64,000 nucleotides of DNA from Alicycliphilus denitrificans K601 (GTDB lineage: Bacteria; Pseudomonadota; Gammaproteobacteria; Burkholderiales; Burkholderiaceae_C): the NCBI RefSeq assembly GCF_000204645.1, contig NC_015422.1:186001-250000 (forward strand), written 5' to 3'. Made by a program: the position numbers and the translations under genes. The notes below the pieces were generated by a model. The model saw only the letters and a list, made by a program, of their open reading frames with translations. It had not been told where the DNA came from and made no database searches. Below are positions 46,822 through 55,027 of the stretch, one piece after another (the first letter of the stretch is position 1; each line of letters opens with the position of its first letter).

Positions 46822-47364
46822 TCACGTGTTGAGGTCTGGCTTGCCGGGTGCCATCTCCAGCTGCATCATGGCCATGTTGACCAGCGTGTTCACCGTGGGC
46901 CGGCCGGTCTCGATGACGTAGCGCGCGGTCTCGCGGTACAGCGGGTCGCGGTCGCGGTAGAGCTCGCGCAGGCGGGCCAGGGGGTCGGCCACCTGCAGCA
47001 GCGGGCGCGTGCGGTCGTGCTTGATGCGCCGGAAGATCTCCTCGGGCGAGGCGCGCAGGTACATCACGTGGGGGAAGCTGCGGCGCAGGGCCTCGCGGTT
47101 CTCCGGACGCAGCACGGCGCCGCCGCCGGTGGACAGGATCATGCCGCCGGGCTCGTCGGCCAGCGCGGCCAGCAGGGCGGACTCGTGGTCGCGGAAGGCC
47201 TGCTCGCCGTGCTGCTCGAAGTAGTTGCGGATGCTGGTGCCCAGCTGCTGCTCCAGCCGCTGGTCCAGGTCGATGAAAGGCAGCCCCAGGCGGCGGGCGA
47301 GCTGCCGGCCCACCGTGGATTTGCCGGAACCGGGCATGCCCACCAGGGCGCAACGCGTTTGCAT
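46822..47364 (-). CDS. aroK: Shikimate kinase
   Basis: A 180-residue kinase that phosphorylates shikimate in chorismate synthesis. P-loop GMPGSGKSTVGRQLARRL at the N-terminus, substrate-binding FIDLDQRLEQQLG and FRDHESALL, GGGAVL, and the lid segment RPLLQVADPLARLRELYRDRDPLYRETA are intact. The start at 47364 gives the standard AroK length; the longer in-frame start at 47448 adds nothing conserved. In most proteobacteria aroB follows directly, but here 340 bases of non-coding sequence and the CRISPR array follow instead. Confidence 0.93.
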   Translation of the reverse strand: MQTRCALVGMPGSGKSTVGRQLARRLGLPFIDLDQRLEQQLGTSIRNYFEQHGEQAFRDHESALLAALADEPGGMILSTGGGAVLRPENREALRRSFPHVMYLRASPEEIFRRIKHDRTRPLLQVADPLARLRELYRDRDPLYRETARYVIETGRPTVNTLVNMAMMQLEMAPGKPDLNT

Positions 47365-47457
47365 GCTTGAATTTTCGTAGGGGAAGGCGGCGAGTGTAAG
47401 GCGGGCTGTCGGCCTGCGCCGACACCCGGCGACCGTGGCCGTGCGCACAATCGGGCC

Positions 47458-48369
47458 ATGCCTTCATCCATGCAGAACCTGAACCAGGGCGCCCGGCGCC
47501 TGATGCAGCCTGCGGCGCCGCTGCTGCGCGCCGTGCAGCTGTGGCTGGACGCGGAGGGCCTGCGCATGAGCGCCGCCATGTCGTTCTACGGCATGCTGAG
47601 CCTGGCGCCGCTGTTGCTCCTGCTGGTGGGCGTGCTGGGCTGGTGGGTCGACAAGGCCTATCTGGAGAGCAGCCTCATCGCCCAGGTGCAGGGCGTGATG
47701 GGCGAGCGCGGCGCCGAGGTGGTGCGCATGGCGCTGGCCAGCGCCAAGGCGCCGGCGCAGGGCTGGCTGGCCTCCATCGCGGGTTTCGTGCTGCTGCTCT
47801 CGGGCGCCACGGGCGTGTTCGCGGAGCTGCAGTCGGCGCTCGCGCGGCTGTGGGTCCATGGCCGGGCCGCGCCCGAGCGCAAGCCATGGTGGCACATGGC
47901 GTCGCTGCGGCTGCGCGGGCTGGCCTATGTGCTGGCTATCGGCTTCCTGCTACTGATCTCGCTGGTGCTGTCTACGGCCATCAAGGTGCTGGCCACCTGG
48001 GCCGGCGCCCTGCTGCCCTTCGGCGCCGGCGTGCTGCTGCAGTTCGCCAACGAGGCCGTGGCCTTTGCCGTGGCCGTGCTGTTGTTCGTGGGGCTGATGC
48101 GCATCGGCAGCGGCCCCAAGCCGCCGCTGTCCTGCCTGGTGCTTGGCGCTGCCGTGGGCGCGGCGCTGTTCACTGCGGGCAAGCAACTGCTGGCGTGGTA
48201 CCTGTCCACGGCGGCCGTGGTCTCGGCCTATGGGGCGGCGGGCTCGCTGGTGGTGCTGCTGATGTGGATCTATTTCTCGTCGGCCGTGCTGCTGTTCGGC
48301 GCCAGCTGCGCACGGGCCCTCGACGAGGCGCGCACGGCCGCCGGCGCGCAGCCGGTGGGGCAGGGCTGA
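47458..48369 (+). CDS. YihY/BrkB-family (UPF0761) inner-membrane protein
   Basis: A 303-residue integral membrane protein with about six helices. The family features are the N-terminal LRMSAAMSFYGMLSLAPLLLLLVGVLGWWV, the LLSGATGVFAELQSALARLW segment, and the C-terminal AVVSAYGAAGSLVVLLMWIYFSSAVLLFGASCARAL. Members were once called ribonuclease BN by mistake; the function is not settled. Divergent from aroK. The start at 47458 or 47470 cannot be decided. Confidence 0.88.
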   Translation: MPSSMQNLNQGARRLMQPAAPLLRAVQLWLDAEGLRMSAAMSFYGMLSLAPLLLLLVGVLGWWVDKAYLESSLIAQVQGVMGERGAEVVRMALASAKAPAQGWLASIAGFVLLLSGATGVFAELQSALARLWVHGRAAPERKPWWHMASLRLRGLAYVLAIGFLLLISLVLSTAIKVLATWAGALLPFGAGVLLQFANEAVAFAVAVLLFVGLMRIGSGPKPPLSCLVLGAAVGAALFTAGKQLLAWYLSTAAVVSAYGAAGSLVVLLMWIYFSSAVLLFGASCARALDEARTAAGAQPVGQG

Positions 48370-48494
48370 CCGCCGTTTACGTCCGTTACAGCCTGCGCGG
48401 CATTGTGAAGCCGGGGCCGGGGTAGCCTCGGTACGCACTGCATGGCCCGGTGCCCGGGCCGTGCGCTTCGTACCAATGACACAGGATCGCAACC

Positions 48495-49211
48495 ATGAAC
48501 CCCGCCACCTCCTCCCAGCCTGCGGCCAGCGTCAAATGGCTCTGGGCCGCCGTGGGCGCGCTCGGCGTGAGCGTGCTGGCCCTGGGCGGCACGCTGCTGG
48601 CGCAGAACCTGCGCGGCGACGCCTCGCCCGCGGCGCAGGCCACGGCCGCCGCGCTGCGCACGCCCGAATCCGAGATCATCGATGAAAAAGCGCCTCAAGG
48701 GCAGGCGCAGCAAGCACTGGCAGCTACTGATTCAAGAGCGGTCCAGTCCCGGCGCGCTCCGATGCCCCAGGCCGACTCTTACCTGCAGCCGGCCGCCCAG
48801 AGCCGACCCGCGGCGCCGGTCTGCGCCAGCTGCGGGCGCGTGGAGTCGGTGCAGGCCATCGAGCAGGCGGCGCCCGCGACGGGCCTGGGCGCGGTGGCCG
48901 GTGGCGTGCTCGGCGGCGTGCTGGGCAACCAGATCGGCAAGGGCTCGGGCCGCACGGCTGCCACGGTGCTGGGCGCCGTGGGCGGAGGCTACGTGGGCCA
49001 CAAGGTGGAGGAGCGCACCCGCACCACCACCGTCTACCAGATGCGCGTGCGCATGCAGGACGGTTCGGTGCGCAGCTTCACGCGTTCCCAGCCCGTGGCC
49101 GAGGGCACGCCCGTGCGCGTGCAGGGCAAGGGCTTTCGCGTGGACGACGGCAGCGGCGACGCGGACCGCGCCGGCACGCAGCCCGTGCGCGTGGTGGACA
49201 GGGGGTATTGA
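48495..49211 (+). CDS. Glycine-zipper 2TM domain membrane protein
   Basis: A 238-residue protein with an N-terminal membrane helix (VKWLWAAVGALGVSVLALGG), a low-complexity Ala/Gln-rich spacer, a CASCGRVESV segment, and a glycine-zipper 2TM domain (LGAVAGGVLGGVLGNQIGKG, GAVGGGYVGHKVEE) followed by a small beta-rich tail (YQMRVRMQDGSVRSFTRSQPVAEGTPVRVQGKGFRV). This resembles SlyB-like outer-membrane or periplasmic proteins. Codons about 65-80 are encoded by a copy of the dispersed AGCTGCCAG element on the opposite strand, an in-frame acquisition in the spacer. Confidence 0.85.
   Translation: MNPATSSQPAASVKWLWAAVGALGVSVLALGGTLLAQNLRGDASPAAQATAAALRTPESEIIDEKAPQGQAQQALAATDSRAVQSRRAPMPQADSYLQPAAQSRPAAPVCASCGRVESVQAIEQAAPATGLGAVAGGVLGGVLGNQIGKGSGRTAATVLGAVGGGYVGHKVEERTRTTTVYQMRVRMQDGSVRSFTRSQPVAEGTPVRVQGKGFRVDDGSGDADRAGTQPVRVVDRGY
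48688..48734 (-). repeat. Dispersed AGTAGCTGCCAG-core element, copy D (inside a gene)
   Basis: On the minus strand the sequence reads AGTAGCTGCCAGTGCTTGC, a middle part, then CCTTGAGGCGCTTTTTC. It lines up with copies A and E over about 45 bases. It lies inside the glycine-zipper gene without breaking the frame. Confidence 0.6.
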
Positions 49212-49225
49212 GGCCCCTCGCCCCG

Positions 49226-49248
49226 CCCTCTCCCCAAAGGGGCGAGGG
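49226..49248. terminator. Bidirectional terminator-like C/G palindrome
   Basis: CCCTC-T-CCCC, loop AAA, GGGG-C-GAGGG forms a strong hairpin with one mismatch. It lies between the convergent glycine-zipper and ferredoxin reductase genes. The same kind of element occurs at 24903 and 26128. Confidence 0.55.
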
Positions 49249-49267
49249 CGGCCGGTCGCGCTAATCC

Positions 49268-50041
49268 TTACTTTTCAACGAACGCCCGCTCGATCACGAA
49301 GTCGCCCGGTCGCGTGGTGTTGCCTTCCTCGAAGTCGCGGTGCTCCAGGATGGTCTTGAGCGATGCCAGCATCTCCGGGCTGCCACAGAGCATCGCGCGG
49401 TCGGTGAGCGGGTCGAGCGGCGGCACGCCCAGGTCGGTGAACAGCTTGCCGCTTTCGATCAGATTGGGGATGCGGCCCTGGTTGCGGAAGGGCTCGCGAG
49501 TGACCGTGGGGTAGTACTTGAGCTGCTTGGTGACCAGCTCGCCCAGGAACTCGTGCTTGGGCAGCTCGCGGGTGATGTAGTCGTGGTAGGCCAGCTCGGC
49601 CACCTGGCGCACGCCGTGGATCAGGACCACTTCCTCGAACTTCTCGTAGGTCTCGGGGTCGCGGATCACGCTCAGGAACGGCGCCAGGCCCGTGCCCGTG
49701 GACATCAGGTACAGGCGCTTGGCCGGCAGCAGGTAGTCGATGAGCAGCGTGCCCGTGGGCTTCTTGCCCACGATGATGGAGTCGCCCACCTTGATGTGCT
49801 GCAGGCGCGAGGTCAGCGGGCCGTCCGGCACCTTGATGGACAGGAACTCCAGGTGCTCCTCGTAGTTGGCGCTGACGATGCTGTAGGCGCGCAGCAGCGG
49901 CTTGTCGTTGACCTTCAGCCCGATCATGGTGAAGTGGCCGTTGGAGAACCGCAGCGCCGGGTCGCGCGTGGTGGTGAAGGAAAACAGGCGGTCGGTCCAG
50001 TGGTGCACCGACAGGACACGCTCTTCGTGGAATGCGCTCAT
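49268..50041 (-). CDS. fpr: Ferredoxin-NADP+ reductase
   Basis: A 257-residue FAD enzyme that transfers electrons between NADPH and ferredoxin or flavodoxin. The FAD-binding motif RAYSIVSANYEEHLEF, the NADP-binding STGTGLAPFLSVI, HGVRQVAELAYHDYI and the C-terminal GDFVIERAFVEK are typical of the short bacterial subclass. Such enzymes respond to oxidative stress and feed Fe-S and radical enzymes. The start at 50041 lacks a good ribosome-binding site, but it is the only methionine at the right place. Confidence 0.93.
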   Translation of the reverse strand: MSAFHEERVLSVHHWTDRLFSFTTTRDPALRFSNGHFTMIGLKVNDKPLLRAYSIVSANYEEHLEFLSIKVPDGPLTSRLQHIKVGDSIIVGKKPTGTLLIDYLLPAKRLYLMSTGTGLAPFLSVIRDPETYEKFEEVVLIHGVRQVAELAYHDYITRELPKHEFLGELVTKQLKYYPTVTREPFRNQGRIPNLIESGKLFTDLGVPPLDPLTDRAMLCGSPEMLASLKTILEHRDFEEGNTTRPGDFVIERAFVEK

Positions 50042-50233
50042 GGATGGACAGGAAGGAGTGGAATGAGGGGCTTGCGGTTTCGGCGAGTTTCGGCGTTTTG
50101 TTATTCGCAATGGGCATAAGCCGAAATGCGAGGCCCGCGTGCCATGCGGGCAAACCCGTACATTGTCGGGCAAACTCGGCGCGGCGGTACAGTTGCGCCG
50201 TCCGGCGACTGACCTGGGGCAAAGGATTCCATC
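50042..50233. promoter_or_regulatory. Divergent intergenic region fpr / ABC transporter operon
   Basis: 192 bases between divergent genes. No gene and no clear operator was seen. Promoters for both sides must lie here. Confidence 0.35.
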
Positions 50234-51430
50234 ATGCACAAACGCTTCACTGCCTTCGTGGCGGCACTGGCCTGGGGCCTGGGCGCGGCCCAGGCGCAGG
50301 ACGTCTACACCATCGGCGAGATCAACAGCTACAAGGCCCAGCCCGCGTTCCTGGAACCCTACAAGAAGGGCATGGAGCTCGCGGTGGCCCAGGTCAACGC
50401 CACCGGCGGCGTGGGCGGCAAGAAGCTGCGCCTGGTCACGCGCGACGACAACGGCAACCCCGGCGACGCCGTGCGCGCGGCAGAGGAGCTGATCGCGCGC
50501 GAGAAGGTGGATGTGCTCATGGGCAGCTTTCTGTCGCACGTGGGCTTGGCGCTGACCGACTTCGCGCAGCAGAAGAAGCGCTTCTTCCTGGCCGCCGAGC
50601 CGCTCACCGACAAGATCGTGTGGGAGAACGGCAACCGCTACACCTTTCGCCTGCGCCCCTCCACCTACATGCAGGTGGCCATGCTGGTGCCCGAGGCCGC
50701 GGCCATGAAGAAGAAGCGCTGGGCCATCGTCTATCCCAACTACGAGTACGGCCAGTCGGCCGTGGCCACGTTCAAGCAATTGCTCAAGGCCGCGCAGCCC
50801 GACGTGGAGTTCGTCGCCGAGCAGGCCGCGCCGCTGGGCAAGGTGGACGCGGGCAGCGTGGTGCAGGCGCTGGCGGATGCCAAGCCCGACGCGATCTTCA
50901 ACGTGCTGTTCGCGGCGGATCTGGCCAAATTCGTGCGCGAGGGCAACACGCGCGGCCTGTTCGCGGGCAAGGGCGTGGTGAGCCTGCTGTCGGGTGAGCC
51001 CGAGTACCTGGACACGCTCAAGGGCGAGGCGCCCGAGGGCTGGATCGTCACCGGCTACCCCTGGTACGCCATCCACACGCCCGACCACGAGGCCTTCCTG
51101 GACGCCTACAAGAAGCGCTTCAAGGACTACCCGCGCGCGGGCTCGGTCGTGGGCTACAACGCCATCCAGTCGATTGCCGCGGGCTTGAAGAAGGCCGGCA
51201 GCGCCGACACCGAGAAGCTCATCGCCGCCTTCAGGGGCCTGGAGGTGCGCACGCCCTTCGGCCCCATCACCTACCGCGCGCAGGACCACCAGTCCACCAT
51301 GGGCGCCTACGTGGGCAAGACGGGCCTGTACGGCGGCAAGGGCGTGATGGTGGACTTCAAGTACATGGACGGCGCGAAGTTCCAGCCGTCCGACGCCGAG
51401 GTGAAGAAGCTGCGCCCGGCCGCGCCCTGA
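50234..51430 (+). CDS. ABC transporter substrate-binding protein (branched-chain amino acid/HAAT type)
   Basis: A 398-residue periplasmic binding protein. The signal peptide MHKRFTAFVAALAWGLGAAQA is followed by a LivK-like ligand-binding fold (YTIGEINSYKAQPAFLEPYKKGMELAVAQVNATGGVGGKKLRLVTRDDNGNPGDAVRAAEELI; GYNAIQSIAAGLKKAGS). The ligand is probably an amino acid, amide or small carboxylate. It is the first gene of a three-gene transporter operon. Confidence 0.92.
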   Translation: MHKRFTAFVAALAWGLGAAQAQDVYTIGEINSYKAQPAFLEPYKKGMELAVAQVNATGGVGGKKLRLVTRDDNGNPGDAVRAAEELIAREKVDVLMGSFLSHVGLALTDFAQQKKRFFLAAEPLTDKIVWENGNRYTFRLRPSTYMQVAMLVPEAAAMKKKRWAIVYPNYEYGQSAVATFKQLLKAAQPDVEFVAEQAAPLGKVDAGSVVQALADAKPDAIFNVLFAADLAKFVREGNTRGLFAGKGVVSLLSGEPEYLDTLKGEAPEGWIVTGYPWYAIHTPDHEAFLDAYKKRFKDYPRAGSVVGYNAIQSIAAGLKKAGSADTEKLIAAFRGLEVRTPFGPITYRAQDHQSTMGAYVGKTGLYGGKGVMVDFKYMDGAKFQPSDAEVKKLRPAAP

Positions 51431-51446
51431 CCCTGACCCTGCGCGC

Positions 51447-53345
51447 ATGGACTTTTCCGGCCTCCTGGCCCAGCTGCTCAACGGGCTGGCGGGCGCGTCC
51501 ACGCTGTTCCTGGTGGCGGCGGGGCTGTCGCTGATCTTCGGTGTCACGCGCATCGTCAACTTCGCCCATGGCTCGTTCTACATGCTGGGGCTGTTCGCGG
51601 CCTATTCCTGCGTGGAGCAGCTGGCGGGCGCCATCGGCTTCTGGCCCGCGCTGCTGCTGGCGCCGCTGGCCGTGGGGCTGCTGGGCGCGCTGGTCGAGCT
51701 GCTGCTCCTGCGCCGCATCTACCACGCGAGCGAGCTGCTGCAGCTGCTCGCCACGTTCGCGCTGGTGCTCGTCATCAAGGACGCGGCCCTGTGGCTCTGG
51801 GGGCCGGAAGAGCTCTTCGGGCCGCGCGCGCCGGGCCTGGCGGGCGCGGTAGACCTGCTGGGCCGGCGCTTTCCGGCCTACGACCTGTTCCTGATCGCCG
51901 TCGGCCCGCTGGTGCTGGTGCTGCTCACGCTGCTGCTCACGCGTACGCGCTGGGGCACGCTGGTGCGCGCCGCCACGCAGGACCGCGAGATGGTCGGCGC
52001 CCTGGGCGTGAACCAGGCCTGGCTGTTCACGGGCGTGTTCGCGCTGGGCGCGCTGCTCGCGGGTCTGGGCGGCGCGCTGCAGCTGCCGCGCGAGCCCGCC
52101 AGCCTGGAGCTCGACATGCTGACCATAGGCGCGGCCTTCGTCGTGGTGGTGGTGGGCGGCATGGGCAGCATCCCGGGCGCGTTCGTCGCGGCGCTGCTGA
52201 TCGCGGAACTGAAGGCCGTGTGCATCTGGCTCGGCGTGGTGCAGGTCGGCGGCGTGGCGGTGGCCTTCCCCAAGCTCACGCTGGTGGTGGAGTTCCTGGT
52301 CATGGCGCTCGTGCTCGTCTGGCGGCCCTGGGGCCTGATGGGCCGGCCGCAGGCCGCCGTGCGCGCCCCGGGCGCGCCCGAGGCGCTCCTGCACGGCGCC
52401 GGGGCGCGCGCCGCGGCCGCCTGGGCGGCGCTGCTGGTTGCGCTGGCGCTGCTGCCGCTCGCGGCGGGGCAAGAGGGCTACGCCACCGTGCTGCTGACCG
52501 ACGTGGCCATCGCCGCGCTGTTCGCCGCCAGCCTGCACTTCATCCTGGGGCCGGGGGGCATGCACTCCTTCGGCCACGCGGCCTACTTCGGCCTGGGCGC
52601 CTACGGCGCGGCGCTGCTGGTGCGCTGGCTGGATCTGCCCATGGGCGCGGCGCTGCTGCTCGGCCCCCTGGCGGCGGCCGCGGGGGCGCTGGTCTACGGC
52701 TGGTTCTGCGTGCGCCTGTCGGGCGTGTACCTGGCCATGCTCACGCTCGCGTTCGCGCAGATCACCTGGGCCGTCGCCTTCCAGTGGGACGGCCTGACCG
52801 GCGGCAGCAACGGCCTCACCGGCATCTGGCCGCCCGAGTGGGCCGCGCAGGGCGCGGCGTTCTACTGGCTGGCGCTGGCGCTGGCCGCCGCGGGCGTCTA
52901 CCTGCTGCGGCGCATGCTGTTCGCGCCGCTGGGCTGGGCGCTGCGCGCCGCGCGCGACTCGGCCCCGCGCGCCGAGGCCATAGGCATCCATGTGCGCCGC
53001 GTGCAATGGGCGGCCTTCGTCGTCGCCGGGCTGCTGGCGGGGCTGGCGGGGGCGCTGTTCGCGTTCTCCAAGGGCGGCGTGGCGCCCGACGCGCTGTGGG
53101 TGGGCAAGTCGGTCGATGGCCTGGTCATGGTGCTGCTGGGCGGCGTGCAGCAGCTGGCCGGCCCGCTGGTGGGCGCGGCCGCCTTCACCTGGCTGCACGA
53201 CAGCGTGGCGCGCGCCACCGACTACTGGCGCGCGCTGCTGGGCGGCACCATGCTGGTGCTGGTCTTGCTGTTTCCACAGGGAATTTCGGGGTTTGCCCAG
53301 TACTGGCAAGCGAAGACAGCTCTTAAAAAAGGAGTTGCCGCATGA
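51447..53345 (+). CDS. Fused LivH-LivM ABC permease
   Basis: A 632-residue membrane protein in which both permease subunits are joined. Residues about 1-300 are LivH-like (LSLIFGVTRIVNFAHGSFYMLG; VVVVVGGMGSIPGAFVAALLIAE) and residues about 325-632 are LivM-like (LGPGGMHSFGHAAYFGLGAYGAALLVRW; SGVYLAMLTLAFAQITWA; MVLLGGVQQLAGPLVGAAAF). Such proteins usually occur as two chains of about 300 residues. The end overlaps the ATPase start by 4 bases (ATGA). Confidence 0.93.
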   Translation: MDFSGLLAQLLNGLAGASTLFLVAAGLSLIFGVTRIVNFAHGSFYMLGLFAAYSCVEQLAGAIGFWPALLLAPLAVGLLGALVELLLLRRIYHASELLQLLATFALVLVIKDAALWLWGPEELFGPRAPGLAGAVDLLGRRFPAYDLFLIAVGPLVLVLLTLLLTRTRWGTLVRAATQDREMVGALGVNQAWLFTGVFALGALLAGLGGALQLPREPASLELDMLTIGAAFVVVVVGGMGSIPGAFVAALLIAELKAVCIWLGVVQVGGVAVAFPKLTLVVEFLVMALVLVWRPWGLMGRPQAAVRAPGAPEALLHGAGARAAAAWAALLVALALLPLAAGQEGYATVLLTDVAIAALFAASLHFILGPGGMHSFGHAAYFGLGAYGAALLVRWLDLPMGAALLLGPLAAAAGALVYGWFCVRLSGVYLAMLTLAFAQITWAVAFQWDGLTGGSNGLTGIWPPEWAAQGAAFYWLALALAAAGVYLLRRMLFAPLGWALRAARDSAPRAEAIGIHVRRVQWAAFVVAGLLAGLAGALFAFSKGGVAPDALWVGKSVDGLVMVLLGGVQQLAGPLVGAAAFTWLHDSVARATDYWRALLGGTMLVLVLLFPQGISGFAQYWQAKTALKKGVAA

Positions 53346-54880
53346 CCCTGCTGCGCGTGGAGAACCTGCGCAAGTCCTTCGGCGGCGTGCAGGCCGTGCA
53401 GGGCGTGTCCTTCGCGCTCGCGGCCGGCGAGCTGCTGGCGCTCATCGGCCCCAACGGCGCGGGCAAGAGCACCACCTTCAACATGGTGGACGGCCAGCTC
53501 GCGCCCGACGGCGGCCGCGTGCTGCTGGACGGCCAGGACATCACCGGGCTGAGCCCGCGCGCCATCTGGCGCCGCGGCGTGGGCCGCACCTTCCAGATCG
53601 CGCAGACCTTCGCCAGCTTCAGCGTGCTGCAGAACGTGCAGCTGGCCCTGCTGTCGCACGACCGCAAGGCCTGGCGCTGGTGGCGCCGCGCCGACGCGCA
53701 CCGCCCTCAGGACGCGCTGGCGTTGCTGGAACAGGTGGGCATGGCCGCCCAGGCGCACCGCCCCTGCAGCGAGCTGGCCTACGGCGACGTCAAGCGTGTG
53801 GAGCTGGCCATGGCCCTGGCGCACGCGCCGCGCCTGCTGCTCATGGACGAGCCCACGGCCGGCATGGCGCCCGCCGAGCGTCTGGCCCTGATGCGGCTGG
53901 TGCAGCGCCTGGCGCGCGAGCGGCGCATGGCCGTGCTGTTCACCGAGCACAGCATGGACGTGGTCTTCGGCCAGGCCGACCGCGTGGCCGTGCTGGTGCG
54001 CGGCCAACTACTGGCCGAGGGCACGCCCGACGCCATCCGCCAGGACGAACGGGTGCAGCAGGTCTACCTGGGGCAGGGTCTACAGGACTTCGAAAAAAAT
54101 AGCTGCCAGCGTCCGCCAGCAAAGGGCTCAGGGCCAAAAACACCTGAAATGCCGGGCGCCCCCCTGCTGCAGATGCAGGACCTGGACGCCTGGTACGGCG
54201 CGGCCCACATCCTGCACGGCGTGTCGCTCGCCGTGGGGCGCGGCGAGGTCGTGGCCCTGATGGGGCGCAACGGCGCGGGCAAGAGCACCACGCTCAAGAG
54301 CATCGCCGGCCTGCTGCAGCGCCGCAGCGGGCGCATGGCCTTCATGGGCCGGCGCATCGACACCCTGGCGCCGCACCAGATCGCCCGCCTGGGCCTGGGC
54401 TACGTGCCCGAGGACCGGCGCATCTTCACCGATCTCACGGTGCTCGAAAACCTGGAGGCGGGCCGCCAGCCGCCGCGCCACTGGCCCGGCGGCCAGCCCG
54501 TGCCGCACTGGACGCCGCAGAGGCTCTTCGCGCTGTTCCCCAACCTAGGCGAGATGCCGAACCGCCCGGGCGGGCGCATGAGCGGCGGCGAGCAGCAGAT
54601 GCTGACCGTGGCGCGCACCCTCATGGGCCAGCCCTGCCTGGTGCTGCTCGACGAGCCCTCCGAGGGCGTGGCCCCCGTGATCGTCGAGCAGATGGCGCGC
54701 ACCATCCTCGCGCTCAAGGCACAGGGCATGGGCATCCTGCTGAGTGAGCAGAACCTGCCGTTCGCCCAGGCCGTGGCCGACCGCGCCTACGTGCTGGAGC
54801 AGGGCCGGATCGTGCACGAGGCCCCCATGGCCGAACTGGCGCGCGACGTGCAGGCGCGCAAGCAGTACCTGGGCGTTTGA
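53342..54880 (+). CDS. Fused LivG-LivF ABC ATPase
   Basis: A 512-residue protein with two ATPase domains. Domain 1 (residues 1-250): Walker A GPNGAGKST, signature LAYGDVKRVELAMALA, Walker B LLLMDEPTAGM. Domain 2 (residues 275-512): Walker A GRNGAGKST, signature MSGGEQQMLTVART, Walker B LVLLDEPSEGV. The linker (about residues 250-270) is encoded by a copy of the dispersed AATAGCTGCCAG element and leads straight into Met270, which looks like the original livF start. With the fused permease and the binding protein it makes an importer of only three polypeptides. Confidence 0.94.
   Translation: MTLLRVENLRKSFGGVQAVQGVSFALAAGELLALIGPNGAGKSTTFNMVDGQLAPDGGRVLLDGQDITGLSPRAIWRRGVGRTFQIAQTFASFSVLQNVQLALLSHDRKAWRWWRRADAHRPQDALALLEQVGMAAQAHRPCSELAYGDVKRVELAMALAHAPRLLLMDEPTAGMAPAERLALMRLVQRLARERRMAVLFTEHSMDVVFGQADRVAVLVRGQLLAEGTPDAIRQDERVQQVYLGQGLQDFEKNSCQRPPAKGSGPKTPEMPGAPLLQMQDLDAWYGAAHILHGVSLAVGRGEVVALMGRNGAGKSTTLKSIAGLLQRRSGRMAFMGRRIDTLAPHQIARLGLGYVPEDRRIFTDLTVLENLEAGRQPPRHWPGGQPVPHWTPQRLFALFPNLGEMPNRPGGRMSGGEQQMLTVARTLMGQPCLVLLDEPSEGVAPVIVEQMARTILALKAQGMGILLSEQNLPFAQAVADRAYVLEQGRIVHEAPMAELARDVQARKQYLGV
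54093..54141 (+). repeat. Dispersed AATAGCTGCCAG-core element, copy E (in the LivGF linker)
   Basis: AAAAAATAGCTGCCAGCG, a variable middle, then GGGCTCAGGGCCAAAAA aligns with copies A and D. It lies between the two ATPase domains, eight bases before the in-frame ATG of the LivF part. Confidence 0.65.
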
Positions 54881-55027
54881 ACACCGCGCAAACCGCTACA
54901 TTCCGCAACATTGTTCGTGGGAGTGACGGCTCACTATGCCCGTCACACAATGCCCTCGTCGCGTGGCCCGTCTGCGTACGCAATAGCCGTCGCGGGATCG
55001 CGCGCTCCACAAGCAGGAGACAACGCC

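Noticed and set aside
54911..55027. Upstream start for the four-domain hydrolase
   Set aside because: The extra 39 residues have no signal peptide or conserved character, and ATG 55028 has a strong AGGAGA site.
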